Program-made: the position numbers and the translations under genes
Notes under the pieces: generated by a model
The model's database searches: none
Seen by the model: only the letters and a program-made list of their open reading frames with translations
What the model was told of the DNA's origin: nothing
Shown here: piece by piece, positions 31,596-40,316 of the stretch
How the letters are laid out: each line of letters starts with the position of its first letter
Position numbering within the stretch: position 1 is the first letter of the stretch
NCBI GenBank assembly: GCA_965372745.1
Contig: CBDVDM010000014.1
Span: forward strand, 1 to 40,542
DNA length: 40,542 nt
Direction of reading: 5' to 3'
Source: VRUG01 sp965372745
GTDB lineage: Bacteria; Planctomycetota; Phycisphaerae; Sedimentisphaerales; Anaerobacaceae

Positions 31596-33518
31596 TTAAC
31601 AACCTGCAAAGGGTGCATTTCTGCCATGTTTAATATCATGCCTGGCCATTCGCCTTGCCCTGTTTTTTACCTTAGCGATAAAAGTCTTATCTTTAGCAGT
31701 GAGTCTATCACGACCTGTATATTCAAGATAAAAGCGTATACGAGCTGTTTTTGAAAAATATTGTTTTGGTGCCGAATAATGTAACTGGGTGATGTCTTTG
31801 ACTCTATATCTTTGTGAAAATATTTTTGGTTTAAATGCCCGTGCCAAATCTATTAGGTAAAACTGACTGTTTCCTTCGTTATAAAATATATGACAAAGAT
31901 ACAAATCACGGTGTCGGTAGCCTGTTTCGTGAAATTTTCTGACAAATGCAGCTAATTGGCATATAAAATTTTTGCGTTTCTTCAGGTTTCCAGTTGTTTC
32001 CGGAGTGGTAAAACAATCCGGCAGTTTCCTTTCGAGAGATTCTGCATTGGGTATTTTCTCGGTGATTATAAAGCTTTTTTTCTCTAAAATTTTGCCCCAT
32101 TGTTCACCGTATGAGATTGTTTTTGGTGTATTTATGTCAGCCTGAGATAAACTGGCTGCTGTTTCAAAATCTGCAGTTGCCAGACTTATTCTTTTGCGTC
32201 TGCTGAGCCAGTTTTTGATTTGAACCGGAAAGGGGGGATTATTGTACCGTTTTAGAAAAAGTGTTATTTCAGGCGATTTTATTTCAAATTGCACTCGCTG
32301 ACGGTATTTTGCAAGATTTTTTTTCGTAAGGCTTATACCTGCATTAAAAGTAAAAATGCTGTCAATCGAGGAAAGTCCCAATTCTTCAAACGCTTTTTTA
32401 AATTCGGTATCAACAAGAAACGACTTTGAAACTTCCGCAAAGTCTTGTTTTGTATTTCGAGATGGGTTTCCAATTCTGTTGTCCAAAAACTTTTTAGCTG
32501 CCCGGCAGAGCTGTTCTACGGTTATTGCCTTCATGCACAGATGTTCGGGCTTTTTGCATACCGGCTTATCGCAGGGAGCGCATGGAGCATTGCCAATAAT
32601 TTTAATTTCATTTTCATAGTTGGTCTCTGTCCACTCGTGGTTGTTCGGGCCAAACAAAGTAATAACCCTGCGTTTTAAAGCAATTGCGATATGACGCGGC
32701 CCGGTATCGTTGCTGATTACCAGATCGGCCATGGAGAAAAGTGCTTTTAACCTGCCAAGGCTTACTGGTTTTTCTGCCAGGTTGATAAGTTTGTTTTTGC
32801 TGAATTTGACAATTTCTTCTGCAATTTTTTTCTCAGCCTCGACAGGTGCTACTGAAATGATAACCGTGGCATTGTAATTATCAATCAGCCGGTCAGCTGT
32901 TTGAGCATACCTTTTACTCAGCCAGCATTTGCTCGGCCCGAATGCACCACCGGGGACAATAATAATAATTGGCCCTTCAGAATCAACAACTTCCGGAAGT
33001 ATCTGTCTCAGGTTTTCCTCTTCCTGCGAATCGATGAGCAATTCAAGGTCTTGTCCGGTCGTATCAGCACCAATCCATGAAGCGACAGCCAGGTAATAAT
33101 CAACCATCGAAACAGGTTTAAATTTACCTGACGGCAGTTTTGGCGGATAAAGCTTATCGGTCAGGAACAGGCTTCTTGCTTCGCGGGAATATCCGATACG
33201 TGTTGGTATCCCTGCTAAAAAGACCGCCAGGGCTGAAGCAAAGGAATTCTTAAAGAGAATCGCACATGAGAATTTATGTTTTTTTAATTGTTTCGCGATA
33301 GATAACGGGTTCTCACTTTGCTGCGGCAGCCACCGGTCGTTAAAGTTGTTTGGCGATAAAATTTCACGGACAGACGGCTTGGCAAAAAAATATATTTCCT
33401 CTGCCTTGAAATTCCCGCGTATCGCTCTCAAAGCTGGTGTGGAGAGTATAGCATCACCCATAGGAGAGGGAAGCCAGACTAAAATCTTTTCTTTTTGCAT
33501 TTGTTTTGGAGATGTCAC
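31596..33518 (-). CDS. Fusion of a heptosyltransferase (GT9) and a WaaP/Kdo-kinase-like domain
   Basis: The 640-residue protein joins two core-modifying activities. Residues about 8-345 are a GT9 heptosyltransferase like WaaC/WaaF: ILVWLPSPMGDAILSTPALRAI, LAGIPTRIGYSREAR, IIIVPGGAFGPSKCWLSKRYA, LVISNDTGPRHIAIAL and TLFGPNNHEWTE. A Cys-rich loop follows (PCAPCDKPVCKKPEHLC). Residues about 365-640 resemble lipopolysaccharide kinases, with TGYRHRDLYLCHIFYNEG (catalytic loop HRDLYxxH) and YLIDLARAFKP (DxA in place of DFG-like). It would add a heptose and then phosphorylate the core. The neighbours make ADP-heptose. I know of these domains mainly as separate proteins. Confidence 0.9.
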   Translation of the reverse strand: MTSPKQMQKEKILVWLPSPMGDAILSTPALRAIRGNFKAEEIYFFAKPSVREILSPNNFNDRWLPQQSENPLSIAKQLKKHKFSCAILFKNSFASALAVFLAGIPTRIGYSREARSLFLTDKLYPPKLPSGKFKPVSMVDYYLAVASWIGADTTGQDLELLIDSQEEENLRQILPEVVDSEGPIIIIVPGGAFGPSKCWLSKRYAQTADRLIDNYNATVIISVAPVEAEKKIAEEIVKFSKNKLINLAEKPVSLGRLKALFSMADLVISNDTGPRHIAIALKRRVITLFGPNNHEWTETNYENEIKIIGNAPCAPCDKPVCKKPEHLCMKAITVEQLCRAAKKFLDNRIGNPSRNTKQDFAEVSKSFLVDTEFKKAFEELGLSSIDSIFTFNAGISLTKKNLAKYRQRVQFEIKSPEITLFLKRYNNPPFPVQIKNWLSRRKRISLATADFETAASLSQADINTPKTISYGEQWGKILEKKSFIITEKIPNAESLERKLPDCFTTPETTGNLKKRKNFICQLAAFVRKFHETGYRHRDLYLCHIFYNEGNSQFYLIDLARAFKPKIFSQRYRVKDITQLHYSAPKQYFSKTARIRFYLEYTGRDRLTAKDKTFIAKVKNRARRMARHDIKHGRNAPFAGC

Positions 33519-33526
33519 CGCCGGTT

Positions 33527-34483
33527 TTATTTTCGTCCCTGCATTATATAGAATGTCAACGCCATCAATTGCAGAACTGTAGCAAACCCGAGCGAGATAA
33601 ATACAGGATTATATTTTTGGGCTGGACTCATTAGAAACCAGATGCTAATCAAAAGACAAAACAAGACAAAAATCTGTATGACTCCTGCCAGCAATCTCAT
33701 TATTGAAAACTCACCGAACATATCCATACGTTGAGTCCTTTTTAAGTGGTCAAGAATGTGGCCAAGCAAATGTTCGGTTTTGTCGCCGGAGAGATTTTGC
33801 CCGGCAGTTTGCACTTGTGTGGTTGTATGCTCGAGGTGTTCCTGATTTCGATTATCAGCCGAATTTAGTTCAGTTTGACTTTCAGGTACTGATTGAACTG
33901 GGTTTTTTGTTTCATAATCGGCTCGGTCATATTTTTTTATGATATTTACAGCCTCTGTTATATTTACAGCTTTGTAATCCGGCTCCGGACTATCAGGCTC
34001 AGATATTTTCTTGTGTGCAGGGTTATCCAACAGGATAGTTTTGCATCCTGCCCGCAGGCCGGCATCAATGTCACGGCTGCTGTCACCGATCATCCATGAC
34101 TGATTGAGGTTAATATCCATTTCATTTGCTGCTGTGACCAGCATACCGTGATTCGGTTTTCTTAAATCACTTTCCCTGCTGTACTGTTCAACGGTACCTT
34201 CCGGATGATACGGACAGTAGTAAATGCCGTCCAGAAAAGCACCTCTTTCTGCGAGAAGTTTTCTCAGCCGCTCGTGTATTTTGCCGAGAACCTCTTCAGT
34301 TAACAGCCCGCGAGCAACCGCTGACTGGTTCGAGACGACAACAAGTTTGTACCCCATAGTTTTAAGTTCAGTCAGTGCTTCGGTCACACCATCTAAAAGT
34401 CGAACCTGGTCTGGATTATTGATATAACCCGGATCGTATATCAAAGTGTCGTCTCTGTCTAAAAATACGGCTTTATTTGACAT
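33527..34483 (-). CDS. GmhB-like heptose bisphosphatase (HAD) with a two-helix membrane tail
   Basis: I start at the ATG at 34483 (AAAGA upstream); an in-frame TTG at 34501 would overlap gmhA. Residues 1-160 are a histidinol-phosphatase/GmhB-type HAD: AVFLDRDDTLIYDPGYI (motif I), LVVVSNQSAVARG (motif II), DLRKPNHGMLV (Lys) and WMIGDSSRDIDAGLRAG (motif IV). It should remove the 7-phosphate from heptose 1,7-bisphosphate between the two HldE steps. The usual zinc loop keeps CPYHPEG but lacks the second Cys pair, reading ESDLRKP. Residues about 180-255 are a polar linker, and two membrane helices end the protein (LAGVIQIFVLFCLLISIWFL and SLGFATVLQLMALTFYIM). Typical GmhB proteins are soluble and about 180-190 residues. 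Confidence 0.88.
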   Translation of the reverse strand: MSNKAVFLDRDDTLIYDPGYINNPDQVRLLDGVTEALTELKTMGYKLVVVSNQSAVARGLLTEEVLGKIHERLRKLLAERGAFLDGIYYCPYHPEGTVEQYSRESDLRKPNHGMLVTAANEMDINLNQSWMIGDSSRDIDAGLRAGCKTILLDNPAHKKISEPDSPEPDYKAVNITEAVNIIKKYDRADYETKNPVQSVPESQTELNSADNRNQEHLEHTTTQVQTAGQNLSGDKTEHLLGHILDHLKRTQRMDMFGEFSIMRLLAGVIQIFVLFCLLISIWFLMSPAQKYNPVFISLGFATVLQLMALTFYIMQGRK

Positions 34484-34494
34484 AATCTTTCTTT

Positions 34495-35073
34495 TCAGCA
34501 AATACTCTGTTCCACAAGGTCACAAATTATATGATAGGCTATCTGATGGAGTTGCTGGCTCTGGGCTGTTGAATCGGATGCTGCACAGAAACAGATATCC
34601 GCAAGTTCTTCAAGTTTACTGTCAGCCTGTCCTGTGAATGCAAGTATCTTTGTTCCTTTTTGCCTGGCTGACTTTGCGGCGGCTACAACGTTTGGTGAAT
34701 TTCCGCTCGTTGAAATTGCCCACAGGATGTCGTCTTTTTTGACCAGAGCTTCGACCTGCCGCACGAAGATATTGTCAAAGCTGTAATCGTTGGCGATTGA
34801 AGTTATTACGGAAGTATCTGTAGAAAGTGCAATTGCCGGAAGTGCCTTGCGCTCTTTTTTGAATCTTCCTACTAATTCGCCGGCAATATGCTGAGCGTCA
34901 GCAGCTGAACCACCGTTGCCACAGATATAGACTACCCGGCCATGATTGAAACACTGTATTATCATGTCAGAAGCTGATATTAGCGTTTCGATACCGGTAG
35001 CTTCCAGTTCTGCTATCATCTTTTTATGAGTCTGGATTATAGCTTCGATTTGTTCTTTAACATTTTTGGCCAT
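34495..35073 (-). CDS. gmhA: Sedoheptulose 7-phosphate isomerase GmhA
   Basis: The 192-residue SIS-domain enzyme makes D-glycero-D-manno-heptose 7-phosphate, the first step to ADP-heptose. Motifs are VVYICGNGGSAADAQHIAGELVGRF, ALSTDTSVITSIAND, WAISTSGNSPNVVAAAKSAR and STAQSQQLHQIAYHIICDLVE (metal-binding Gln/His). I start at the ATG at 35073, which shares one base with the hldE stop (TGATG), a translational coupling signal; a TTG at 35088 is less likely. The next gene continues the pathway. Confidence 0.96.
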   Translation of the reverse strand: MAKNVKEQIEAIIQTHKKMIAELEATGIETLISASDMIIQCFNHGRVVYICGNGGSAADAQHIAGELVGRFKKERKALPAIALSTDTSVITSIANDYSFDNIFVRQVEALVKKDDILWAISTSGNSPNVVAAAKSARQKGTKILAFTGQADSKLEELADICFCAASDSTAQSQQLHQIAYHIICDLVEQSIC

Positions 35074-36557
35074 CAATGTTTTTTCCAAAGAGATTTCATT
35101 TTTTCAATTATCGAACTTGAACTTTTCCCTTCAACGAGTGGTGCCAATACAACTTTTCCGCCGTAAGACCGCACAAAATCGGCGCCGACCACTCCTTTAT
35201 CTTCCCAGTCCTGACCTTTAATCAGTATATCTGGTTTCACTTTTTTAATCAGGCCCAAAGGCTCCGGCTCATCAAAAACAGTGATATAATCAACTGATTC
35301 CAGGGCAGCTAAAACTGCAGCTCTGTCGTTCTGGTTATTGATGGGACGCTCCGGCCCTTTAATCTGTTTTACAGAGTTGTCACTGTTTAAGCCAACGACA
35401 ACAATATCTCCCTTTGATTTACAGAAATTCAGATATTCTATATGTCCCCTGTGAACGAGATCGAAACAGCCGTTAGTAAAAACTATAGTTTCATTCTGTA
35501 TTCGATGCAGTTCAAGTTCGTTTACCAAATGGTCTATCTGCTGGATTTTGCCGCTTTTGCCGCGATTTTGACTGACAATTTCATTGATAACTTCTTCGAT
35601 TGAAACCGGTGTTGCGCCGAACTTTTCCACTTCAATGCCGCCGGTAATATTGCATAACTGCACCGCTGTTTTATAGTCACAGTTGGCAGCCAGGCCGATA
35701 GCAAGAGTTGCCAGAACCATGTCCCCTGCGCCGCTTACGTCGTAAATATCACGAGCTCTGGTAGGAATCAGCTCCCCGGTATCTTCAGTTTTAAGATAAG
35801 CGCCTTCTTTATCGAGAGTTATTACAATTGCGTTCAACTGCAGTCTATCGATTAATTCTTCTGCAGCTTTTGCCGCATCTTCTTTTGTTTCTATCTCATA
35901 CCCAACTACAAGAGATGTTTCCTGACGATTCGGGGTTATCAATGTAGCGCCGGAGTATTTCGAATAGTCACTTTCCGAAGACGGGTCGACGAGAACTCTT
36001 TTGCCCGCAGCTTTTGCCAATTCAATCATTTGACTGCACATCGAAGGACTTAGCAGAGCTTTGTTGTAATCCTGCAGACATACGATGTCCGCATTTTCCA
36101 TCATCTCTTCGTATGTTTTAAGAATTTGTCCGTATTGTTCTTCTGATAACGGCTCAGTGGACTCATGGTCCATTCTGAATAACTGCTGTTGATGTCGATG
36201 CTGAGCAAGACCAATCAATCTTTGTTTGGTAATAGTAGGGCGGTTGTTGGTTACAATCAGCCCCGTAACATCGGCGCCTGATTTTTTGAGCATATCTGTC
36301 AGAATGCCGGCATTTTTATCATCGCCGATGGTACCAATGCACAGTGGAACTGCTCCCAGTCCTGCTATATCTGCAGCGACCGAACCTGCACCGCCACAAC
36401 CGTATTCGGTTTTTCTAACTCTCAATATCGGTACCGGCGCCTCAGGGCTTATGCGCAGGGCGTCGCCATAGGTATAAACATCGAGCATAAAATCGCCCAC
36501 AAGAAGAACTTTTGGCGAGCCTAAATTCGTAACTGTTTTTAATAATTCCCTGTACAT
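35073..36557 (-). CDS. hldE: Bifunctional heptose 7-phosphate kinase / heptose 1-phosphate adenylyltransferase
   Basis: The 494-residue protein carries both enzymes that frame the GmhB step. Residues 1 to about 325 are a PfkB-type kinase: VLLVGDFMLDVYTYGDALRISPEAPVPIL, GCGGAGSVAADIAGLGA, CLQDYNKALLS, LVDPSSESDYSKYSGATLITPN and DIYDVSGAGDMVLATLA. Residues from about 355 are a cytidylyltransferase-like domain: TNGCFDLVHRGHIEYLN from residue 361, DNSVKQIKGPERPINNQNDRA and DILIKGQDW. Length is normal. It is translationally coupled to gmhA. Confidence 0.97.
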   Translation of the reverse strand: MYRELLKTVTNLGSPKVLLVGDFMLDVYTYGDALRISPEAPVPILRVRKTEYGCGGAGSVAADIAGLGAVPLCIGTIGDDKNAGILTDMLKKSGADVTGLIVTNNRPTITKQRLIGLAQHRHQQQLFRMDHESTEPLSEEQYGQILKTYEEMMENADIVCLQDYNKALLSPSMCSQMIELAKAAGKRVLVDPSSESDYSKYSGATLITPNRQETSLVVGYEIETKEDAAKAAEELIDRLQLNAIVITLDKEGAYLKTEDTGELIPTRARDIYDVSGAGDMVLATLAIGLAANCDYKTAVQLCNITGGIEVEKFGATPVSIEEVINEIVSQNRGKSGKIQQIDHLVNELELHRIQNETIVFTNGCFDLVHRGHIEYLNFCKSKGDIVVVGLNSDNSVKQIKGPERPINNQNDRAAVLAALESVDYITVFDEPEPLGLIKKVKPDILIKGQDWEDKGVVGADFVRSYGGKVVLAPLVEGKSSSSIIEKMKSLWKKH

Positions 36558-36594
36558 TAAAACTCCAGCTTGTCAGTTTTCAGACAATTTGTCT

Positions 36595-37782
36595 TTAATT
36601 GCCCGACGTTTTCTCAGACATTTTATCAGCCAATACCTTTTCAATCAATTCTCTTATTTTTTCTTCTCCACGGACAAATTTTAGCTTAATTTCCAAATAA
36701 GCGAAAGGTATATCTTTTTTTATCGATTCTGATAAAGTTATTTTTGTCCAGTCCTTTTGCGTTGTTAGAATTAAATCCGCGTCGGCCTGTTGAGCCTGTT
36801 CATAAATCGCTTTTAAACAAGCCTCTTTATAATAATGGTGGTCGTTGAAAAGCCTTGAGCCAACAATGTTGCCCCCAAGTTTTTTGATGGTATTCAAAAA
36901 AGCTTTTGGATTTCCTATGCCGCAGAATGCAAATACGTTTTTATTCTTTAGCTCATCAAGACTTATTTCATTATCTTCTGCGGATTTGGCACATACCGGT
37001 GTATGCATCGACGTTGCAATTACCACATCGGGGTTTATCTGTTGCAGTTTTTCTTCGAGCTGTGCCAATTGTTCCATTGTGATTTGGTCGCATCTGGTAA
37101 CAACTACAGCATCGGTTCGCTTCAGTGCAGAGAGAGGCTCGCGAAGCAAACCAGCTGGAAGAACCTTATCATAACCGAAAGGCTCTGTGGCATCGATTGT
37201 CACGATGTCCAGGTCTCTGCCTAACCTGCGATGCTGAAAACCATCGTCCAATACCAAAGCCTTTGCTCCGAAAAGATTGACAGCATCAACTGCTCCTTCG
37301 AGGCGGTTAGAATTTATTACTACCCTGGCGTCAGGACAATTTTCAGCCAGCAATGCCGGTTCATCCTCACATTTTCTAACCTTAAGCACTGAATCTTTGG
37401 TTGTTTTGTACCCGCGGGTAAGTATTGCGCAACTGATATTTTTTTCAGCCAGTAAATTGCAAAGCCAGATGACAAGAGGTGTTTTTCCCGTCCCGCCGGT
37501 AGTTATATTGCCGATACTTATGACAGGTTTTTCCATGTGGTTTGTTTTTAACCACCCTTTGCAATACATAAAATTTCTAAATCTGATAACAGATGCATAG
37601 AGTAAGGAAATAATTGCCAGCAGAAGACGCAACAACGCTGCTGCTGGTCCTTTGGTTTGGCCTGAAATTAATTTGCGAAAACGATACTCGTTCAATTGCA
37701 AGGCCCTTATTTTTGTTTTTAGCTTGCTTATCTCAAACGCTAACCGTCGATATTCAGCCTTTGACTTTCTCAATGATGGCAT
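36595..37782 (-). CDS. lpxK: Tetraacyldisaccharide 4'-kinase LpxK
   Basis: The 395-residue enzyme phosphorylates the 4' position of lipid A precursor at the inner membrane. A membrane helix (ALLRLLLAIISLLYASVIRF, residues 49-68) is followed by the P-loop ISIGNITTGGTGKTP (residues 88-102), AILTRGYKT, LVLDDGFQHRRLGRDLDIV (DDGFQH catalytic region), LLREPLSALKRTDAVVVTR and FNDHHYYKE. The start at 37782 adds about 40 basic residues before the helix and overlaps idh by 29 nt. No alternative ATG fits before the helix. With hldE and the heptosyltransferase this shows that lipid A and inner core genes are grouped. Confidence 0.95.
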   Translation of the reverse strand: MPSLRKSKAEYRRLAFEISKLKTKIRALQLNEYRFRKLISGQTKGPAAALLRLLLAIISLLYASVIRFRNFMYCKGWLKTNHMEKPVISIGNITTGGTGKTPLVIWLCNLLAEKNISCAILTRGYKTTKDSVLKVRKCEDEPALLAENCPDARVVINSNRLEGAVDAVNLFGAKALVLDDGFQHRRLGRDLDIVTIDATEPFGYDKVLPAGLLREPLSALKRTDAVVVTRCDQITMEQLAQLEEKLQQINPDVVIATSMHTPVCAKSAEDNEISLDELKNKNVFAFCGIGNPKAFLNTIKKLGGNIVGSRLFNDHHYYKEACLKAIYEQAQQADADLILTTQKDWTKITLSESIKKDIPFAYLEIKLKFVRGEEKIRELIEKVLADKMSEKTSGN

Positions 37783-38833
37783 CTGCCATTTCGCTTGTTC
37801 CTACCGCTGTCGGGTCATTACGGTCGGCTTTCATATCGTAGGTTACGTCTTTGCCCTCAGCAATAACTGCTGCAACTGCGTTTTCGAGCTTATCTGCTTC
37901 TGATATTTTACCCAGATGCCTTAGCATCAGCGCCCCGCTGAGTATCAAGGCTGTGGGATTTACCTTGTTAAGGCCCTTGTATTTTGGAGCACTGCCGTGT
38001 GTGGCCTCGAATATAGCGCCTTTGTCACCGATGTTTGCACCCGGTGCAACGCCTAACCCGCCTACCAAGCCGGCGCATAAATCGCTGATGATGTCACCAT
38101 ATAGGTTAGGCAGCACAATTACATCGTAAAGTTCGGGCTTTTGAATCAGCTGCATACACATGTTGTCTACAATCCGGTCTTCGAATTCAATATCTGTGTA
38201 ATTTTTGGCCACCTCTCTGCTTACATCAAGCCACAACCCGTCCGTGTATTTCATGATATTGGCCTTGTGGACGCTGGTGACTTTTTTTCGTCCCATTTTA
38301 CGTGCATACTCGAATGCAAAACGTACAATTCTGCGTGTGCCCTCAACCGATATGGGTTTTATTGTTATACCCGAATCGGTTCTTATTTTTTTCTCTCGAC
38401 GAGAATTTATCCAGTTAATCAATTCGGCTGTTTCATCTTTGCCTTTTTCAAACTCTATGCCGGCATAACAGTCTTCGGTATTCTCTCTTACGATAACAAG
38501 GTCGATATTTTCATATTTACTTCGAACTCCTTCATAGCTTTTACATGGCCTAAGACAGGCATACAAATCGAGTTCCTGCCGCAGATGGACGTTGATACTT
38601 CTAAACCCTGTACCTACCGGCGTAGTAATAGGGGCCTTCAGGGCGACGCCGTTTTTCTTTACAGATTCAATGGTTGCCTGCGGCAGGGGAGTTCCCTCAC
38701 GCTTCATTACATCGCTGCCGGCTTCTGCTATCTCCCAGTTGATATCGGCGCCGGTAGCGTCAATACATCTGCGTGTTGCCTGAGCTAATTCAGGCCCGAT
38801 TCCGTCACCGGTTATTAATGTTACATCAGTCAT
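37754..38833 (-). CDS. NAD-type isocitrate dehydrogenase
   Basis: The 359-residue beta-decarboxylating dehydrogenase converts isocitrate to 2-oxoglutarate. Motifs are TLITGDGIGPELAQATRRCI, SINVHLRQELDLYACLRPC (substrate site), VIVRENTEDCYAGIEFE, TSVHKANIMKYTDG, VLPNLYGDIISDLCAGLVGG and FEATHGSAPKYKG. The short, mitochondrial-like form and the ATHGSAPKY coenzyme loop favour NAD over NADP. Isopropylmalate or homoisocitrate dehydrogenase are alternatives, but SINVHLRQ and NTEDCYAG fit isocitrate enzymes better. It leads the minus-strand cluster and overlaps lpxK by 29 nt; a metabolic gene here may simply share the promoter. Confidence 0.9.
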   Translation of the reverse strand: MTDVTLITGDGIGPELAQATRRCIDATGADINWEIAEAGSDVMKREGTPLPQATIESVKKNGVALKAPITTPVGTGFRSINVHLRQELDLYACLRPCKSYEGVRSKYENIDLVIVRENTEDCYAGIEFEKGKDETAELINWINSRREKKIRTDSGITIKPISVEGTRRIVRFAFEYARKMGRKKVTSVHKANIMKYTDGLWLDVSREVAKNYTDIEFEDRIVDNMCMQLIQKPELYDVIVLPNLYGDIISDLCAGLVGGLGVAPGANIGDKGAIFEATHGSAPKYKGLNKVNPTALILSGALMLRHLGKISEADKLENAVAAVIAEGKDVTYDMKADRNDPTAVGTSEMADAIIEKVKG

Positions 38834-39014
38834 TCTGCAATACTCCTCATAGGTAGTTACAAAACCAGCATAATATCCCTTGTTGCCGGTTATGTCAACG
38901 GCGGTCTTTGCAGGTTTGACAAAGTGGATTTTAGATTGAATTTGCTTGCGAAAATTATTGCTGAAGAGTAAACTGCCGCTTTCTTGAAAAAAACAGGTTG
39001 TTTGTGAATTTGCT

Positions 39015-39044
39015 TTGATATATAATTAAGTTTTCAGGTATAAT
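39015..39044 (+). promoter_or_regulatory. Promoter of tRNA-Lys
   Basis: TTGATA (39015-39020), an 18-nt spacer and a perfect TATAAT (39039-39044), 14 nt before the tRNA 5' end. The spacing and matches to sigma-70 consensus are good. Confidence 0.65.
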
Positions 39045-39058
39045 TTGGGAATGTTTTC

Positions 39059-39131
39059 GGGAGTGTAGCTCAGTTGGTAGAGCAACGGCTTTTTAAGCCG
39101 TAGGTCTTGGGTTCGAGCCCCAACACTCTCA
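39059..39131 (+). tRNA. tRNA-Lys (anticodon UUU)
   Basis: The 73-nt gene folds as a cloverleaf. The acceptor GGGAGTG pairs with CACTCTC (one G-U pair). The D arm contains TAGCTCAGTTGGTAGAGC. The anticodon stem ACGGC/GCCGT has loop TTTTTAA with TTT at 39092-39094, and the T arm has TTGGGTTCGAGCCCCAA. The discriminator is A, and CCA is not encoded. A T-run follows (39133-39138), which may help end the transcript. Confidence 0.96.
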
Positions 39132-39185
39132 GTTTTTTCTGCGTATGTTGTTGAGGCTGAAAAGAGTGAAAAAATTAAAAAAACC

Positions 39186-39214
39186 TTGTTATTTACGTAG
39201 ACTTTGGTTATACT
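39186..39214 (+). promoter_or_regulatory. Probable promoter of the pseudopilin gene
   Basis: TTGTTA (39186-39191), a 17-nt spacer and TATACT (39209-39214), about 78 nt before the start codon at 39292. Confidence 0.5.
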
Positions 39215-39291
39215 GACTACCGGTGGTGTTTTAATAAGGTAACGAATGGGGCATTATCCTAATATTTTAATGTTTAAAGGAGGTTTTTGTT

Positions 39292-40233
39292 ATGAGTAAA
39301 AGAAAGGCTTTTACCCTTGTGGAGCTTTTAGTGGTCATATCCATTATTGCACTGCTGATGGCAATACTTATGCCGAGTCTGACTAAGGTCAGGGCAGCGG
39401 CGCAAAAGATAGTCTGTGCCAGCCATATGAAAGACCTGGCGCTCGGTAACGAGGTCTATGCAAATCAATGGGATGGATACTATCTTCCGTGTTTTGACGG
39501 CAGCAATGAGGGTCCCGAGGGTACTACTGTCACGCCGGGCGGTATCGGCGGACCGGGTATATGGATGTCGAACACGGATTTCAGGGAGATTATCGGCTAC
39601 GAGGGAGCAAAAACCAAAACAGACGATGAAGGTGATACATATACCACTATTATGCCGGCTCAATTTTCCTGCCCGTCGAATCGCGTAGCCAGAAAAGGTG
39701 ACGTTGGTTATACTAAGACATTAGCAAGTTATGGGTATAACATGACTGAATGGGACGGAGACCAACGCGAGGATTACTATAAAATGTCTGCTGCCGATAT
39801 GACCGATCCGATTGTATCCCGTTATTATTATTGGGGTCATCAGATAGCAAAAATCAGAAGACCATCGCAGAAATTGTCCTTTGTAGATTCGGTTGAGTGG
39901 TTGTCGAAGTGGCCTTCAGCTAATTATTTTGATGGCTGGGATAAAGAAGGGCATAAAAATAATGATCACTATAATGATATAGGAAATGACAACCTTGGTG
40001 TTAGTAATCTTTACTTTGAAGGTCCGACTATTTATCGTCATGCTGAGGGGACGAATATCGCCTTCTATGACGGCCATGTAGCCTATATGAAGAAAGCAAA
40101 GGTTTGGATTAATAAATCTGATGAAGATACTCGGGAGAAGCAGGGATGGGCTGCCACCCCTAAATATTCCGACATGTGGGTCGCCGATGAAGATGTAATA
40201 GTTGACGACAATAAGTATCTGACAAAGCCGTAG
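39292..40233 (+). CDS. Type II secretion/pilin-like protein with prepilin leader
   Basis: The 313-residue protein begins MSKRKAFTLVELLVVISIIA, a class III prepilin leader cut before the first F and followed by the usual hydrophobic helix and Glu5. Next comes LMAILMPSLTKVRAAAQKIVCASHMKDLALGNEVYANQWDGYYLP, common to planctomycete pseudopilins, then a large polar domain with many Trp, Tyr and Asp. The end carries HAEGTNIAFYDGHVAYMKK, the H-x-DG signature of the family. Such proteins occur in large paralogous sets in planctomycetes, with unclear roles. AAAGGAGG lies 8 nt before the ATG. The peptidase at 21719 could process it. A strong terminator follows. Confidence 0.92.
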   Translation: MSKRKAFTLVELLVVISIIALLMAILMPSLTKVRAAAQKIVCASHMKDLALGNEVYANQWDGYYLPCFDGSNEGPEGTTVTPGGIGGPGIWMSNTDFREIIGYEGAKTKTDDEGDTYTTIMPAQFSCPSNRVARKGDVGYTKTLASYGYNMTEWDGDQREDYYKMSAADMTDPIVSRYYYWGHQIAKIRRPSQKLSFVDSVEWLSKWPSANYFDGWDKEGHKNNDHYNDIGNDNLGVSNLYFEGPTIYRHAEGTNIAFYDGHVAYMKKAKVWINKSDEDTREKQGWAATPKYSDMWVADEDVIVDDNKYLTKP

Positions 40234-40281
40234 GTTTTTAATAAAATAGTAAATCTATTCCGTAAGCGATTCAGAATTATA

Positions 40282-40316
40282 AGAGCGTCCGGTTAAAAGT
40301 TGGACGCTCTTTTTAT
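40282..40316 (+). terminator. Rho-independent terminator after the pseudopilin gene
   Basis: AGAGCGTCC (40282-40290) and GGACGCTCT (40302-40310) form a 9-bp stem with an 11-base loop, followed by TTTTATTT. It is about 50 nt after the stop codon. Confidence 0.9.

Noticed and set aside
38141..38788. A 215-codon open frame on the plus strand
   Set aside because: It is antisense to the isocitrate dehydrogenase gene, which has clear catalytic motifs; composition is atypical for a protein.
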